Shown: positions 32,509 through 41,309 of the stretch, piece by piece
Position numbering within the stretch: the stretch's first letter is position 1
Layout: the number at the start of each line of letters is the position of its first letter
Source: Nocardioides sp. AX2bis
GTDB taxonomy: Bacteria > Actinomycetota > Actinomycetes > Propionibacteriales > Nocardioidaceae
Direction of reading: 5' to 3'
DNA length: 64,000 nucleotides
NCBI RefSeq assembly: GCF_902506435.1
Contig: NZ_LR733215.1
Coordinates: 198,459-262,458 of the forward strand
The notes under the pieces: model-generated
What the model was told of the DNA's origin: nothing
The model's input: the letters and a program-made list of their open reading frames with translations, nothing else
The model's database searches: none
Made by a program: the position numbers and the translations under genes

Positions 32509-35447
32509 CGCGGCGCCGCCCCCTCGCGCCGGCCGGCCTCGGCCTGGCGGTCGATGCTCTCCCCGCGGTCGCGGGCCTGCTCCTCGCGCAGGATGTGACG
32601 GTCCAGGCGCGAGCCGAAGGTCCGCAGCACGTCCAGGGTCAGCCCGACGACGACCAGGAAGACGCCGATGTCGAAGCCGACCGAGCTCACCAGGTGGATC
32701 TCGCCGAGGAGTGGCGGGTAGAGGTAGACGTCGTAGGTGCGCTGGGCCTCGCCGCTGACCACCAGCGGGCCGAGGCTGGCCAGGGCGGCCACGAACAGGC
32801 CCGTCCCGATCAGCACCCCGGCGTCGACGGGGGCGGCCTCGTCGAGCTCGTACCGGCCGCCGGCGAGGTAGCGGACCATCAGGGCCAGGCCGGCCACCAT
32901 CCCGGCCGCGAACCCGCCGCCCGGCAGGTTGTGCCCGGCCAGCAGCAGGTAGATCGCGAAGACCATGACGGTGTGGAAGACCAGGCGCGTGATGACCTCG
33001 AAGACGATCGAGCGGCGCTCCGGGCTGAGCGTGCGGGGCCCCGGCAGCCAGGCGCGGCGCCCGCCCTGCGACGAGAGCTTCGTGACGTCGCGCGGGTAGG
33101 GGATGTCACGCACCCGACGGATGCCGGAGGTGCGGCTGTCGATGAAGATCAGGCTGGCCACGCCCGTCGCCGCGGCGACGAGGACCGCGATCTCGCCCAT
33201 CGTGTCCCAGGCCCGGATGTCGACCAGGGTGATGTTGACGACGTTCTTGCCGTAGCCGAAGTCGTACGCCGCGTCGGCGAACGCCTCCGAGATGGGGCGC
33301 GCGGTACGGGCGTTGGCCGAGACCAGCAGGAACCCGGAGACGGCCGTGCCGACGGCGACGCCGAGGGCCGCACGCCACCATCGCCGCACGCTCAGCGGGC
33401 GGTCGCTGAAGAACGGGGGCAGCCGGCGCAGCACCAGCACGAAGACGACCAGGCTGACGGTCTCGACCAGCACCTGCGTCAGCGCCACGTCGGGCGCGCC
33501 GTGCAGCAGGAAGATCAGGCCCGCGCCGTACCCGGTGACCCCGGCGAGCGCGACGGCGCGCAGCCGGCGCCGCGACCGCGCGGCGGCGACGGCGGCCAGC
33601 ACCGTGACCAGCGCGACGGCGCCCTGGGCGGGGGAGTCCCACAGCCGCACGCCCAGCGGACCGCCCTCCGTCCCGCCGGTGAGCACCGCGACCGTGGCCG
33701 CGCCGGGCAGCGCCAGGACCACCAGCAGGATCACCGCGAGGTACGTCGGCACCGAGCCCCGCTGGAAGAGCCCGGTGGCCTCGACCGAGAAGCGGTCCAC
33801 CCGGCGCAGGACCACGCGGTACGCCGCGTCGGCGGTGAAGCGGGTGCCGACCCGGGCGGCGATCCGGCAGTACTGGTGCTGCAGCCGGAACAGCAGCAGG
33901 CCGAGCAGCAGGGCGACCGCGGAGAGCGCGAGCGGCAGCTCGAGGCCGTGCCACAGGGCGAGGTACTCCTCCTCCTCGCCGGTCGGGAGCTGGTCGGCGT
34001 ACCCGTCGAGGACGTCGGTCAGCACGCCGCCGGCGAAGCCGAGCACGACGGTGAGCCCGGCCAGGACCACCGGGGCGAGGGCGAAGGGGGCCGGCACCGG
34101 GGTGACCTCGGTGGCGGCGACACCGGTCTTGGCGGCGAAGGCACCCCACCAGAAGCGCAGCGTGTAGGCCGCCGTCAGCGCCGAGCCGAGGACCAGCCCG
34201 ACCAGGACGGCCCACCCGGCGGCCGGGGGCAGGTCGCCGCGGGTGCCGTCGGTGACCTCGAGGAGCGCGGCCCACACGGTCTCCTTGCCGACGAAGCCGA
34301 GCAGCGGCGGGACGCCGGCCATGGACGCGCCCGCGACGGCGGCGGCGACCGCGACCGCCGGCATCCGGCGCCCGACCCCGGACAGCTCGCGCAGGTCGCG
34401 GGTGCCGGTCTGGTGGTCGACGATGCCGACGACGAGGAACAGCGTGGCCTTGAAGAGCGCGTGGGCCAGCAGCATCGCCAGGCCGGCGAGGGCCGCCGTC
34501 CGCGTGCCGATCCCGACCAGCACCATCAGGAAGCCCAGCTGGCTGACCGTGCCGTAGGCCAGCAGCAGCTTCAGGTCGAGCTGGCGCAGCGCGCGGGCCC
34601 CGCCCAGCAGCATCGTGGCCGTGCCGAGCCCGAGCACCACGGGGTGCCAGCCGGGCGTGCCCGCGAACGCGGGGGCCAGCAGGGCGACCAGGTAGACGCC
34701 GGCCTTGACCATGGACGCGGCGTGGAGGTAGGCGCTGACCGGGGTCGGCGCGGCCATCGCCGCCGGGAGCCAGAAGTGGAAGGGCACCTGCGCGGACTTG
34801 GTCAGCGCGCCGAGCAGGACCAGCAGCAGCGCCACCGTGGTCGCGGTGCCGGCGGGCGGGTCGGCCAGGATCTCGCTGATCCGGAAGGTCCCGGCCTGCT
34901 GGCCCAGGACCAGCATCCCGACCAGCATCGCCAGGCCGCCGAGCGTGGTCACCAGCAGCGCCTGCATCGCGGCCAGGCGCCCGGGCCGGTCGGTGGGCTT
35001 GAAGCCGATCAGCAGGTAGGAGAAGACCGTGGTCAGCTCCCAGAAGACGTAGAGCAGGAGCAGGTCGTCGGCCAGGACCAGGCCGAGCATGGTGCCGACG
35101 AACGCGGTGAAGGCCAGCCCGAAGCCGGCCAGCGACGCGGGCGGTGTCTCCGCGAAGTACCACGCGCAGTACGCCATCACCAGCACGCCGACGCCGGCGA
35201 CGACGAGCACCATCACCCACTGGAGCAGGCCCATCCGCAGCGCGAGGTCGAGCCCGAGGGCCGGCACCCACTCCGTCACCGACACGGCAGCGCCACCGTC
35301 GGTGACGGTCCCGGCCCAGGTCAGCGCCCAGACGAAGGTCGCCGCCGGCACCAGGGCGAGCACCAGGAACGCCCAGCGGCCCACGCGGTGGACCAGCGCG
35401 GGCGCGACGCACGCCGCCAGGGCGTGGGCGAGGACGACGGTGAGCAC
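32505..35447 (-). CDS. mnhA: Mrp antiporter subunits A and B fused
   Basis: The 980-residue protein is the first gene of the operon. Residues 1-500 are NuoL-like (AYCAWYFAET, FWELTTVFSYLLIGF with conserved Glu, LTKSAQVPFHFWLPAAMAAP). After more helices and the NuoJ-like domain, residues about 810-945 form an MnhB domain (VFHTVMVFAIYLLLAGHNLPGGGF). Actinobacterial Mrp systems commonly have this A-B fusion, so the operon encodes all seven subunits in six genes. GTG 35447 is preceded by a GAGAGG-type site. Confidence 0.92.
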   Translation of the reverse strand: MLTVVLAHALAACVAPALVHRVGRWAFLVLALVPAATFVWALTWAGTVTDGGAAVSVTEWVPALGLDLALRMGLLQWVMVLVVAGVGVLVMAYCAWYFAETPPASLAGFGLAFTAFVGTMLGLVLADDLLLLYVFWELTTVFSYLLIGFKPTDRPGRLAAMQALLVTTLGGLAMLVGMLVLGQQAGTFRISEILADPPAGTATTVALLLVLLGALTKSAQVPFHFWLPAAMAAPTPVSAYLHAASMVKAGVYLVALLAPAFAGTPGWHPVVLGLGTATMLLGGARALRQLDLKLLLAYGTVSQLGFLMVLVGIGTRTAALAGLAMLLAHALFKATLFLVVGIVDHQTGTRDLRELSGVGRRMPAVAVAAAVAGASMAGVPPLLGFVGKETVWAALLEVTDGTRGDLPPAAGWAVLVGLVLGSALTAAYTLRFWWGAFAAKTGVAATEVTPVPAPFALAPVVLAGLTVVLGFAGGVLTDVLDGYADQLPTGEEEEYLALWHGLELPLALSAVALLLGLLLFRLQHQYCRIAARVGTRFTADAAYRVVLRRVDRFSVEATGLFQRGSVPTYLAVILLVVLALPGAATVAVLTGGTEGGPLGVRLWDSPAQGAVALVTVLAAVAAARSRRRLRAVALAGVTGYGAGLIFLLHGAPDVALTQVLVETVSLVVFVLVLRRLPPFFSDRPLSVRRWWRAALGVAVGTAVSGFLLVSANARTARPISEAFADAAYDFGYGKNVVNITLVDIRAWDTMGEIAVLVAAATGVASLIFIDSRTSGIRRVRDIPYPRDVTKLSSQGGRRAWLPGPRTLSPERRSIVFEVITRLVFHTVMVFAIYLLLAGHNLPGGGFAAGMVAGLALMVRYLAGGRYELDEAAPVDAGVLIGTGLFVAALASLGPLVVSGEAQRTYDVYLYPPLLGEIHLVSSVGFDIGVFLVVVGLTLDVLRTFGSRLDRHILREEQARDRGESIDRQAEAGRREGAAPR

Positions 35448-35581
35448 TCTCGGCCTCTCGACAGCAGGGGAGGTCAGGGGGAAGCGAGCCTGGCCCGCGG
35501 CTCCAGACTAGTCGAGCGGGGGTCGCCGCCCGGACGAGCCGACCGCTCCCGGACCGTGCCCGGTCGCCCTAGGCTGCCTCC

Positions 35582-36388
35582 ATGTCGAGCCCCGCTGCCC
35601 ACGTCTCCTGCGCGGTCGAGGACGGCGTCGCCCACGTCCGGCTCGCCCGGCCGGACAAGCTCAACGCCCTGACCCTGCCGATCCTCGACGACCTCGTCGC
35701 CACCGCCCGGCGGCTGCGCCGCGACCGGCACCTGCGCGCCGTGGTCCTCTCCGGCGAGGGCGACGCCTTCTGCGCCGGCCTCGACTTCGGCTCGGTGATG
35801 CGGCACCCGGTCGGCGTCGCCCGCGCCTTCGTCCCACGGCCGTGGCGCGGCACCAACACCTTCCAGGAGGCCTGCTGGGCCTGGCGCCGGCTGCCGGTCC
35901 CGGTCGTCGCCGCGGTGCACGGCCACTGCCTCGGTGGCGGCCTGCAGATCGCGCTGGCTGCGGACTTCCGCATCGCGACGCCCGACTCGTCGTGGTCGGT
36001 GCTGGAGGGCAAGTGGGGGATCGTGCCCGACATGAGCGGCATCGCCAGCCTCTCCCAGCTGGTCGGCATCGACGTCGCCAAGCGGCTGACGATGACCGCG
36101 GAGGTGGTCAGCGGCAAGCAGGCCCACGACCTCGGGCTGGTCAGCGAGCTGGACAGCGACCCCGTCGCCGCGGCCCACGAGCTCGCCGCCCGTCTCGTGC
36201 AGCGCTCGCCGGACCAGCTCGCGGCCACCAAGCGCCTGTTCGACGCGACCTGGTCGGCCAGCCCGCGGCGTACCTTCGCCCGGGAGCGCGTCGAGCAGGC
36301 GTTCCTGCTGGGGGCGCGCAACACGAAGGTCGCCCGGGAGGCCGCGCTGGCGAAGGTCGCCCCGGTCTTCGGCCCGCGCGGGCGGTGA
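35582..36388 (+). CDS. enoyl-CoA hydratase/isomerase (crotonase) family protein
   Basis: The 268-residue protein has the oxyanion-hole segments GEGDAFCAGLDFG (about residues 58-70) and HGHCLGGGLQIALAADFRIA (about 114-133), then WGIVPDM where the catalytic acid is expected as Glu in hydratases but is not obvious here. It acts on acyl-CoA thioesters. TAGGCT (35570-35575) is 6 nt before the ATG, so the transcript is leaderless. The next gene overlaps by 4 nt (GTGA). Confidence 0.87.
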   Translation: MSSPAAHVSCAVEDGVAHVRLARPDKLNALTLPILDDLVATARRLRRDRHLRAVVLSGEGDAFCAGLDFGSVMRHPVGVARAFVPRPWRGTNTFQEACWAWRRLPVPVVAAVHGHCLGGGLQIALAADFRIATPDSSWSVLEGKWGIVPDMSGIASLSQLVGIDVAKRLTMTAEVVSGKQAHDLGLVSELDSDPVAAAHELAARLVQRSPDQLAATKRLFDATWSASPRRTFARERVEQAFLLGARNTKVAREAALAKVAPVFGPRGR

Positions 36389-38037
36389 GGCTCCCCGGGA
36401 CCTCCGGGGCCTCCGGGGCATCCGGGACCTCCGGGGCCGGGGTCGCCGGGATCGGGCGGGTCCTCGCGGTCGGTGCCGCGCTGGTGGCCTGGCTGCTGCT
36501 CCTCCGGGTGCTCGGCCCCGCCGCCCTGCTCCTCGGGGTCCTCCTGCTGGTGCTGCCCCGCGTCGGTGCGCGCGTGCGCGGCTGGCTGCGTCCGGCTTCC
36601 TGGGGCTGGTGGAAGGTCGCCTTGGGCGTCGCGGTCGTCGTCGGCACGCTCGGCGCGGTCCTCGTCCTCGCGCCCGCCGGTCGGCTGCCGCTGCCGCCGT
36701 CGACCGGCACCTGGGTGACGCCGTCGTTCCTCGGCCGGGCCGCGGTGGCCGACCCGCTGCCCGCGGTCGCGCCGGGCCCGCCGGGCCCGCTGGGGGACTC
36801 CCCGGAGGTGGGCGGGGCGTGGTTCGGCGGCGCCGACTGCGGGGACCTGACCGCCCTGCCCACGGGCCTGCTCGTCGCGGTCTGCGCCGAGGGCGGCGAG
36901 GACGACGAGCCCGGCGGCGGGGACCGCGTGCTGCGGGTCCTCGACCCGGTCACCCTGCGGCCGCTGGTCTCCCGGGACCTGCCACCGGCGCCGCCGGGCG
37001 CGCCGGCCCGGTGCGGGCGGGCGCTCGCGGTCGTGGGGGAGCAGGTGGTCGTGGGGACCGCGGCCGGCGCGCTCGACGTGCTGGCGACCACCGACGCCGC
37101 AGGCGAGCCCGACCTCACTCTCGCCGCCTCGACCGACCTGCGCGGGGAGCTGGCCGAGGGGGAGTGCCTGGTCGCCGTGGCCCCCGACGCGACCGGGCTG
37201 TGGTGGGCCGGGTCCGCCGGCCGGGTCGGCGTCGTCGACCCCTCGGACGGCGTCGCGTCGTTGCGGCTGCCCGGGACGGTGGCCAACCCGGTGACCGCCG
37301 TCGACGGCACCGCCTACGTGGTCACCACGCAGGTGCTCGCCGCCGTCGGGCGCGACCCGGCCGGTCGGCTCGAGGTGCGCTGGCGGTCGGTCTACGACGC
37401 GGGGACCGGTGTCCGCACCGGCCAGGTCAGCCAGGGCGGCGGCACCGCCGCGGTGCTGCTCGACGGCACGGAGGAGTCGGGGCCCCTGCTCGCCATGACC
37501 GACAACGCCGACCCGCGGGTGCAGCTGCGCCTGGTGCGGGCCGGGGACGGCTCGCTGGTCTGCCAGACCGCGCTCTTCGAGGACGACGCCAGCGCCGTGG
37601 AGGCCGACCCGGTGCCGGTCGACGGCGCCGGGGTGGTCGTGGCCAACGCCGCCGGCTGGACCGGCCCGCGCAGCACGCTGCTGGGCCGCGCCCCCGCGGG
37701 CGGCCTGGTCCGGGTCGACCTCGTCGACGGGGAGTGCCGCACGACCTGGACCTCCGACGTGGCGTCGCCCTCGGTGCGACCGGCCGTCTCCCCGGTCACC
37801 GGCCTGGTGCACGCCTGGGCCGTCCGTCCGAGCTGGTGGGGCGTCGACGCGTGGTACCTCACCGGCCTCGACGCCCGGACCGGCGACCTCCGCTTCGCCG
37901 CCCGTGCCGGCACCGGCCCGGCCTACGCCGGCCGCCGCGGCGGCGTGCTGCTCGGTGCCGACGCCGCTGCCACGGTCGCCACCGCGGGCGGGCTGGTGCG
38001 CGTGGTCGACCGGTTCCCGACGCTGGCGGAGGACTGA
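36385..38037 (+). CDS. membrane-anchored PQQ-like beta-propeller protein
   Basis: The 550-residue protein has two N-terminal membrane segments (about residues 22-52 and 73-92) and a large beta-rich outer domain with repeated short strands such as TALPTGLLVAVCAE, VVVGTAAGALDVLA and TGLVHAWAVRPS, suggesting a BamB/PQQ-like propeller. Six Cys occur in the outer part. The first codons run through four 9-bp tandem repeats (36399-36434) coding for a Thr/Ala-Ser-Gly string. GTG overlaps the crotonase stop. Function is unknown; coupling with the crotonase may only reflect compact packing. Confidence 0.68.
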   Translation: MRLPGTSGASGASGTSGAGVAGIGRVLAVGAALVAWLLLLRVLGPAALLLGVLLLVLPRVGARVRGWLRPASWGWWKVALGVAVVVGTLGAVLVLAPAGRLPLPPSTGTWVTPSFLGRAAVADPLPAVAPGPPGPLGDSPEVGGAWFGGADCGDLTALPTGLLVAVCAEGGEDDEPGGGDRVLRVLDPVTLRPLVSRDLPPAPPGAPARCGRALAVVGEQVVVGTAAGALDVLATTDAAGEPDLTLAASTDLRGELAEGECLVAVAPDATGLWWAGSAGRVGVVDPSDGVASLRLPGTVANPVTAVDGTAYVVTTQVLAAVGRDPAGRLEVRWRSVYDAGTGVRTGQVSQGGGTAAVLLDGTEESGPLLAMTDNADPRVQLRLVRAGDGSLVCQTALFEDDASAVEADPVPVDGAGVVVANAAGWTGPRSTLLGRAPAGGLVRVDLVDGECRTTWTSDVASPSVRPAVSPVTGLVHAWAVRPSWWGVDAWYLTGLDARTGDLRFAARAGTGPAYAGRRGGVLLGADAAATVATAGGLVRVVDRFPTLAED

Positions 38038-38059
38038 CCGGGTGACGTCCTGCAGGTGA

Positions 38060-38118
38060 TAGTCCCTGACGAGATCGTCCTCCGCGACGCCGGATCAGGA
38101 CGATCTCGTCAGGGACTA
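38060..38118. terminator. 22-bp perfect palindrome after the propeller gene
   Basis: Arms 38060-38081 and 38097-38118 pair over 22 bp without mismatch around a 15-nt loop. It ends the crotonase/propeller unit before the GrpB promoter. No T-run. Its length exceeds what termination needs. Confidence 0.65.
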
Positions 38119-38186
38119 CCCCGTGCTGCCGCTGGCGACGCCGACCACCAGCAGCGGACTCGAGCGCGCCGGGGGACCATCGGCGG

Positions 38187-38753
38187 GTGAGCACACCCCG
38201 AACCCCCCGCCGTCCGGACGTCACCACCGTCGAGCTCGTCGGCGGGATCGAGAAGCGCGAGCTCGTCCTCGACGAGTACGACCCCGCGTGGCCCCAGCGC
38301 TACGCCGAGCACGAGACGCGCATCTGCACCGCGCTCGGCGTGCACGCCGTCTCCGTCGAGCACGTCGGCTCGACGTCGGTGCCCGGGCTGGCGGCGAAGC
38401 CGATCCTCGACGTGCTGGTGACGGTGGAGGACATCACCGCGGAGGAGGACTACCTGGTGCCGCTGATCGACGCGGGGTACCTGCTGCGCGTGCGGGAGCC
38501 GGGCCACCGGATGGTCCGCACGCCGGAGCTCGACGTCCACGTGCACGTCCACGAGGTCGGGGACGCCGAGGCGCAGGACAAGGTCCGGTTCCGGGACCGT
38601 CTGAGGTCCTCCGAGGAGGACCGCGTGCTCTACGAGCGCACGAAGCGTCGGCTGGTCGCGCAGGACTGGCCCGACATGAACGCCTACGCCGACGCCAAGG
38701 GCAACGTCGTCGCCGACGTCATGGCCAGGTCAGCCCCACGGTCCGCTCGCTGA
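38187..38753 (+). CDS. GrpB family protein (nucleotidyltransferase-like)
   Basis: The 188-residue protein has the GrpB block EHVGSTSVPGLAAKPILDV (about 54-72) and LDVHVHVHEVGD, typical of the UPF0157/GrpB family with a minimal nucleotidyltransferase fold. Its biochemical role is not established in general. GACCAT (38175-38180) lies 6 nt before the GTG, a leaderless start. The last 35 bp overlap the 3' end of the opposing SDR gene. Confidence 0.85.
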   Translation: MSTPRTPRRPDVTTVELVGGIEKRELVLDEYDPAWPQRYAEHETRICTALGVHAVSVEHVGSTSVPGLAAKPILDVLVTVEDITAEEDYLVPLIDAGYLLRVREPGHRMVRTPELDVHVHVHEVGDAEAQDKVRFRDRLRSSEEDRVLYERTKRRLVAQDWPDMNAYADAKGNVVADVMARSAPRSAR

Positions 38754-39675
38754 GATCCCACAGCGCCCGCTGCGCCTCCGGGTCCTGCGCTGCGCTGCTG
38801 GCCGTGACGACCTGCGGTCGCCCGCGCATCTGACCGGGCCCGTCGGGGCCGCAGTACGTGCCGCCCGGGAGGTCGGCGGTGGCGGCCATCAGGGTCGGCC
38901 ACGCGCCGGCGGCGACCGGCTGGGCGACCGCGCGGACGGCGGCGTCGTAGACCGTGGAGGCCCGCCCGGCCAGGCCCCCGGCGGCACCGCCGAACTGCCC
39001 GTTCGCGGCCAGGTGGGAGCCGGCGAAGCCGGGGTGGGCGGCCAGGGCGCTGATCGGCAGGCCGGCGTCGCGCAGGCGGCGCTCGAGCTCGAAGGTGAAC
39101 AGCAGGTTGGCCAGCTTGGACTGCGCGTAGGCCTGCCACTTGCGGTAGCGGCCCTGCTGGCGGGGGTCGTCGAGCGGCGCCGATCGGGCGCGGCGGTGCA
39201 TCAGGGAGGAGACCGTGACCACGCGGGCGTCCTCCGCCGCCACCAGCTGCGGCAGCAGCAGGCCGGTCAGCAGGAACGGACCGAAGTGGTTCGTGGCCAT
39301 CTGCAGCTCGAGCCCGTCGGGGGTGCGGCGCTCCGGGGTGCCCATCACGCCGGCGTTGTTGACCAGCAGGTGCAGCGGACCCAGGTCGGCGGCCCTGCGG
39401 GCGGCCGCACGCACCGACGTCAGGTCGGCGAGGTCGACGACCAGCTGCTCGGGGGCGGGCTGGTCGCCACCCAGCTCGGCGGTGACCGCTCGGGCGGTGG
39501 CGTCGAGCTTGTCGGCGTTGCGCCCGGCCAGGACGACGCGCGCGCCGCGCCGGGCCAGCTCGAGCGCGGTGTGGTGGCCCAGGCCGCCGAGGCTGGGTCC
39601 GGTGACCACGGCCGTCCGCCCGGCCTGGTCGGGCACGTCGGCGAGGGTCCAGGGGGCGACCGCGGCGGAGCTCAT
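38719..39675 (-). CDS. SDR oxidoreductase (retinol-dehydrogenase-like)
   Basis: A 318-residue Rossmann enzyme with TGPSLGGLGHHTALELARRG (a variant of TGxxxGxG), NNAGVMG, and the catalytic YAQSKLANLLFT (Tyr about 188). Its length and the QMATNHFGPFLLTGLLLP block match the retinol dehydrogenase/WW-domain oxidoreductase-like subgroup. TAGGCT (39688-39683) lies 7 nt before the ATG and overlaps the last codons of lysE. The 3' end overlaps GrpB by 35 bp tail to tail. Confidence 0.85.
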   Translation of the reverse strand: MSSAAVAPWTLADVPDQAGRTAVVTGPSLGGLGHHTALELARRGARVVLAGRNADKLDATARAVTAELGGDQPAPEQLVVDLADLTSVRAAARRAADLGPLHLLVNNAGVMGTPERRTPDGLELQMATNHFGPFLLTGLLLPQLVAAEDARVVTVSSLMHRRARSAPLDDPRQQGRYRKWQAYAQSKLANLLFTFELERRLRDAGLPISALAAHPGFAGSHLAANGQFGGAAGGLAGRASTVYDAAVRAVAQPVAAGAWPTLMAATADLPGGTYCGPDGPGQMRGRPQVVTASSAAQDPEAQRALWDLSERTVGLTWP

Positions 39676-39680
39676 GCCGC

Positions 39681-40337
39681 TCAGCCTAGGTCGGTCCGGG
39701 CGAGGGTCACGGCGAGCAGCAGCATGACGACACCGATCAGGGCGTCGAGGACCTGCCAGGAGCGCGGGCGGGAGAGCAGGCGGTGGGCCCGGTGCGCGCC
39801 GTAGCCCAGCCCGACGAACCACACGGCGCTGCCGAGCACCGCGCCCAGCCCGAACCACCACCGCTCGCCGGGCCCCTGCGTGGTGGCCACCGAGCCCAGG
39901 AACAGCACGGTGTCGAGGTAGACGTGCGGGTTGAGCCAGGTCAGCGCGAGCGCGGTCAGCACGGCCTTGCGGCGGGTGCCGGCGCCGGACTCGGCGGCGC
40001 GGAGCACGTCCGGGCGGGCCGCCCGGCGCAGCGAGAGCAGGCCGAAGACGGCCAGGAACACCACGCCGCCCCACCGCACGGCCTCGAGCAGCCACCCGGC
40101 CTGCTGCACCAGCGCGCCCACGCCGGCCACCCCGGCCAGGATCAGGACGGCGTCGGAGGCCAGGCAGATGGCGACGACCGTGCCGACGTGGGCCCGGGCC
40201 AGGCCCTGCCGCAGGACGAAGGCGTTCTGGGCGCCGATGGCCACGATCAGGGCGAGGCCGGTGACCATGCCGGTGAGGGCCGCGGTGGCCGCCGCGGTGG
40301 CCGGGGCGGTGGCCGGGGCGAGGAGGGAGACGAGCAC
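39681..40337 (-). CDS. lysE: LysE-type amino acid exporter
   Basis: The 218-residue protein has six hydrophobic segments and the LysE signature LIVAIGAQNAFVLRQGLARAH with WLNPHVYLDTVLFLGS. It exports lysine or arginine in Corynebacterium-type systems. GTG 40337 is chosen because TACCGT (40350-40345) lies 7 nt upstream; the frame extends further without support. The extra N-terminal 35 residues (Ala/Thr-rich) are longer than in classical LysE, so a start closer to MVTGLALIVAIG is possible. It is divergent from its likely regulator. Confidence 0.87.
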   Translation of the reverse strand: MLVSLLAPATAPATAAATAALTGMVTGLALIVAIGAQNAFVLRQGLARAHVGTVVAICLASDAVLILAGVAGVGALVQQAGWLLEAVRWGGVVFLAVFGLLSLRRAARPDVLRAAESGAGTRRKAVLTALALTWLNPHVYLDTVLFLGSVATTQGPGERWWFGLGAVLGSAVWFVGLGYGAHRAHRLLSRPRSWQVLDALIGVVMLLLAVTLARTDLG

Positions 40338-40418
40338 GGGACCGACGGTAGGTGCGCCGGACCGTTCAGGCCAGCGAAACAATCTTCACGATCATCAGCC
40401 GCGCTTATGATCGGTCGG
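40338..40418. promoter_or_regulatory. divergent lysE/lysG control region
   Basis: The 81-bp gap holds two outward -10 boxes, TACCGT (40350-40345) for lysE and TATGAT (40406-40411) for the regulator, each 7 nt from its start codon. The centre (40375-40405) is clearly AT-richer than the surroundings, as expected for a LysR-type binding site. A strict T-N11-A motif was not resolved by eye. Confidence 0.6.
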
Positions 40419-41297
40419 GTGGATCCCGCCCCCGCCCAGCTCGCCGCCCTGGCCGCGATCGTCGACCACGGCACGTTCGAGGCCGCGGCCCGCCACCTGC
40501 ACGTCACGCCGTCGGCGGTGAGCCAACGGATCCGCTCGCTCGAGCAGGCCGCCGGGCAGGTGCTGGTCCGGCGTACGACGCCCTGCCGCCCGACCGTCGC
40601 GGGCGAGGCGCTGGTCCGGCTGGCCCGGCAGACGGCGCTGCTGCGTGCGGAGGCCGCGCAGGTCCTGGCCGGGACCGGTGCGGGCCCGGTGGTGCTGACC
40701 GTGGCCGTCAGCGCCGACGCGCTGGCCACCTGGTTCAGGGGGGTCCTGGCCGAGCTGGCCCGTCCTGCGCCGGACGGCTCGGTCGTCGCGCTGCGGCTGC
40801 ACGTGGAGGACCAGGCGTACTCGGCCGACCTGCTCCGCCGCGGTGACGCGCTCGGTGCGGTGACCTCGGAGCCGGGGGCCGTGCAGGGCTGCTCGAGCGA
40901 GCCTCTCGGGGTGCTGCGCTACCACGCCGTGGCAGCGCGCTCCCTCCTCCCGGACGGGCCGGCCCCCGACGCCCCCGCCGGCCTGCCGATGGTGGTCCTC
41001 AACGAGCAGGACGACCTGCAGCACGCCGTCCTGCGGGCCCGCGGGCTGCCCGAGCCCCCGGTGGTGCACCGGGTGCCGACCTCGGCCGACTTCGCCGAGG
41101 CGGTCCGGCTCGGCCTCGGCTGGGGCATGCTGCCCGAGCCGCAGCTGGCCCCGATGCGGGCCGCGGACGAGGTGGTCGACCTCGGGCCCGACCCGGTCGA
41201 CGTCGCCCTGCACTGGCAGCGCTGGCGTCTCGACGCGCCCGCCCTGGACCGGTTGAGCGAGGCCGTACGCCGGGCCGCCCGCGCCGGGATGCGGTGA
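40419..41297 (+). CDS. lysG: LysR-family regulator of the ArgP/LysG type
   Basis: The 292-residue regulator has an N-terminal winged helix (FEAAARHLHVTPSAVSQRIRSL) and a LysR effector domain. Its sequence follows ArgP/LysG closely, and its position divergent to lysE is the classical arrangement in which the regulator senses basic amino acids and activates the exporter. GTG 40419 is supported by TATGAT 7 nt upstream, so the mRNA is probably leaderless. Confidence 0.88.
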   Translation: MDPAPAQLAALAAIVDHGTFEAAARHLHVTPSAVSQRIRSLEQAAGQVLVRRTTPCRPTVAGEALVRLARQTALLRAEAAQVLAGTGAGPVVLTVAVSADALATWFRGVLAELARPAPDGSVVALRLHVEDQAYSADLLRRGDALGAVTSEPGAVQGCSSEPLGVLRYHAVAARSLLPDGPAPDAPAGLPMVVLNEQDDLQHAVLRARGLPEPPVVHRVPTSADFAEAVRLGLGWGMLPEPQLAPMRAADEVVDLGPDPVDVALHWQRWRLDAPALDRLSEAVRRAARAGMR

Positions 41298-41309
41298 CCG
41301 GGCCCGTCC

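Noticed and set aside
32505-35447. Frameshift joining mrpA and mrpB
   Set aside because: The A-B fusion is an uninterrupted frame with domains of both subunits and is normal in actinobacteria.
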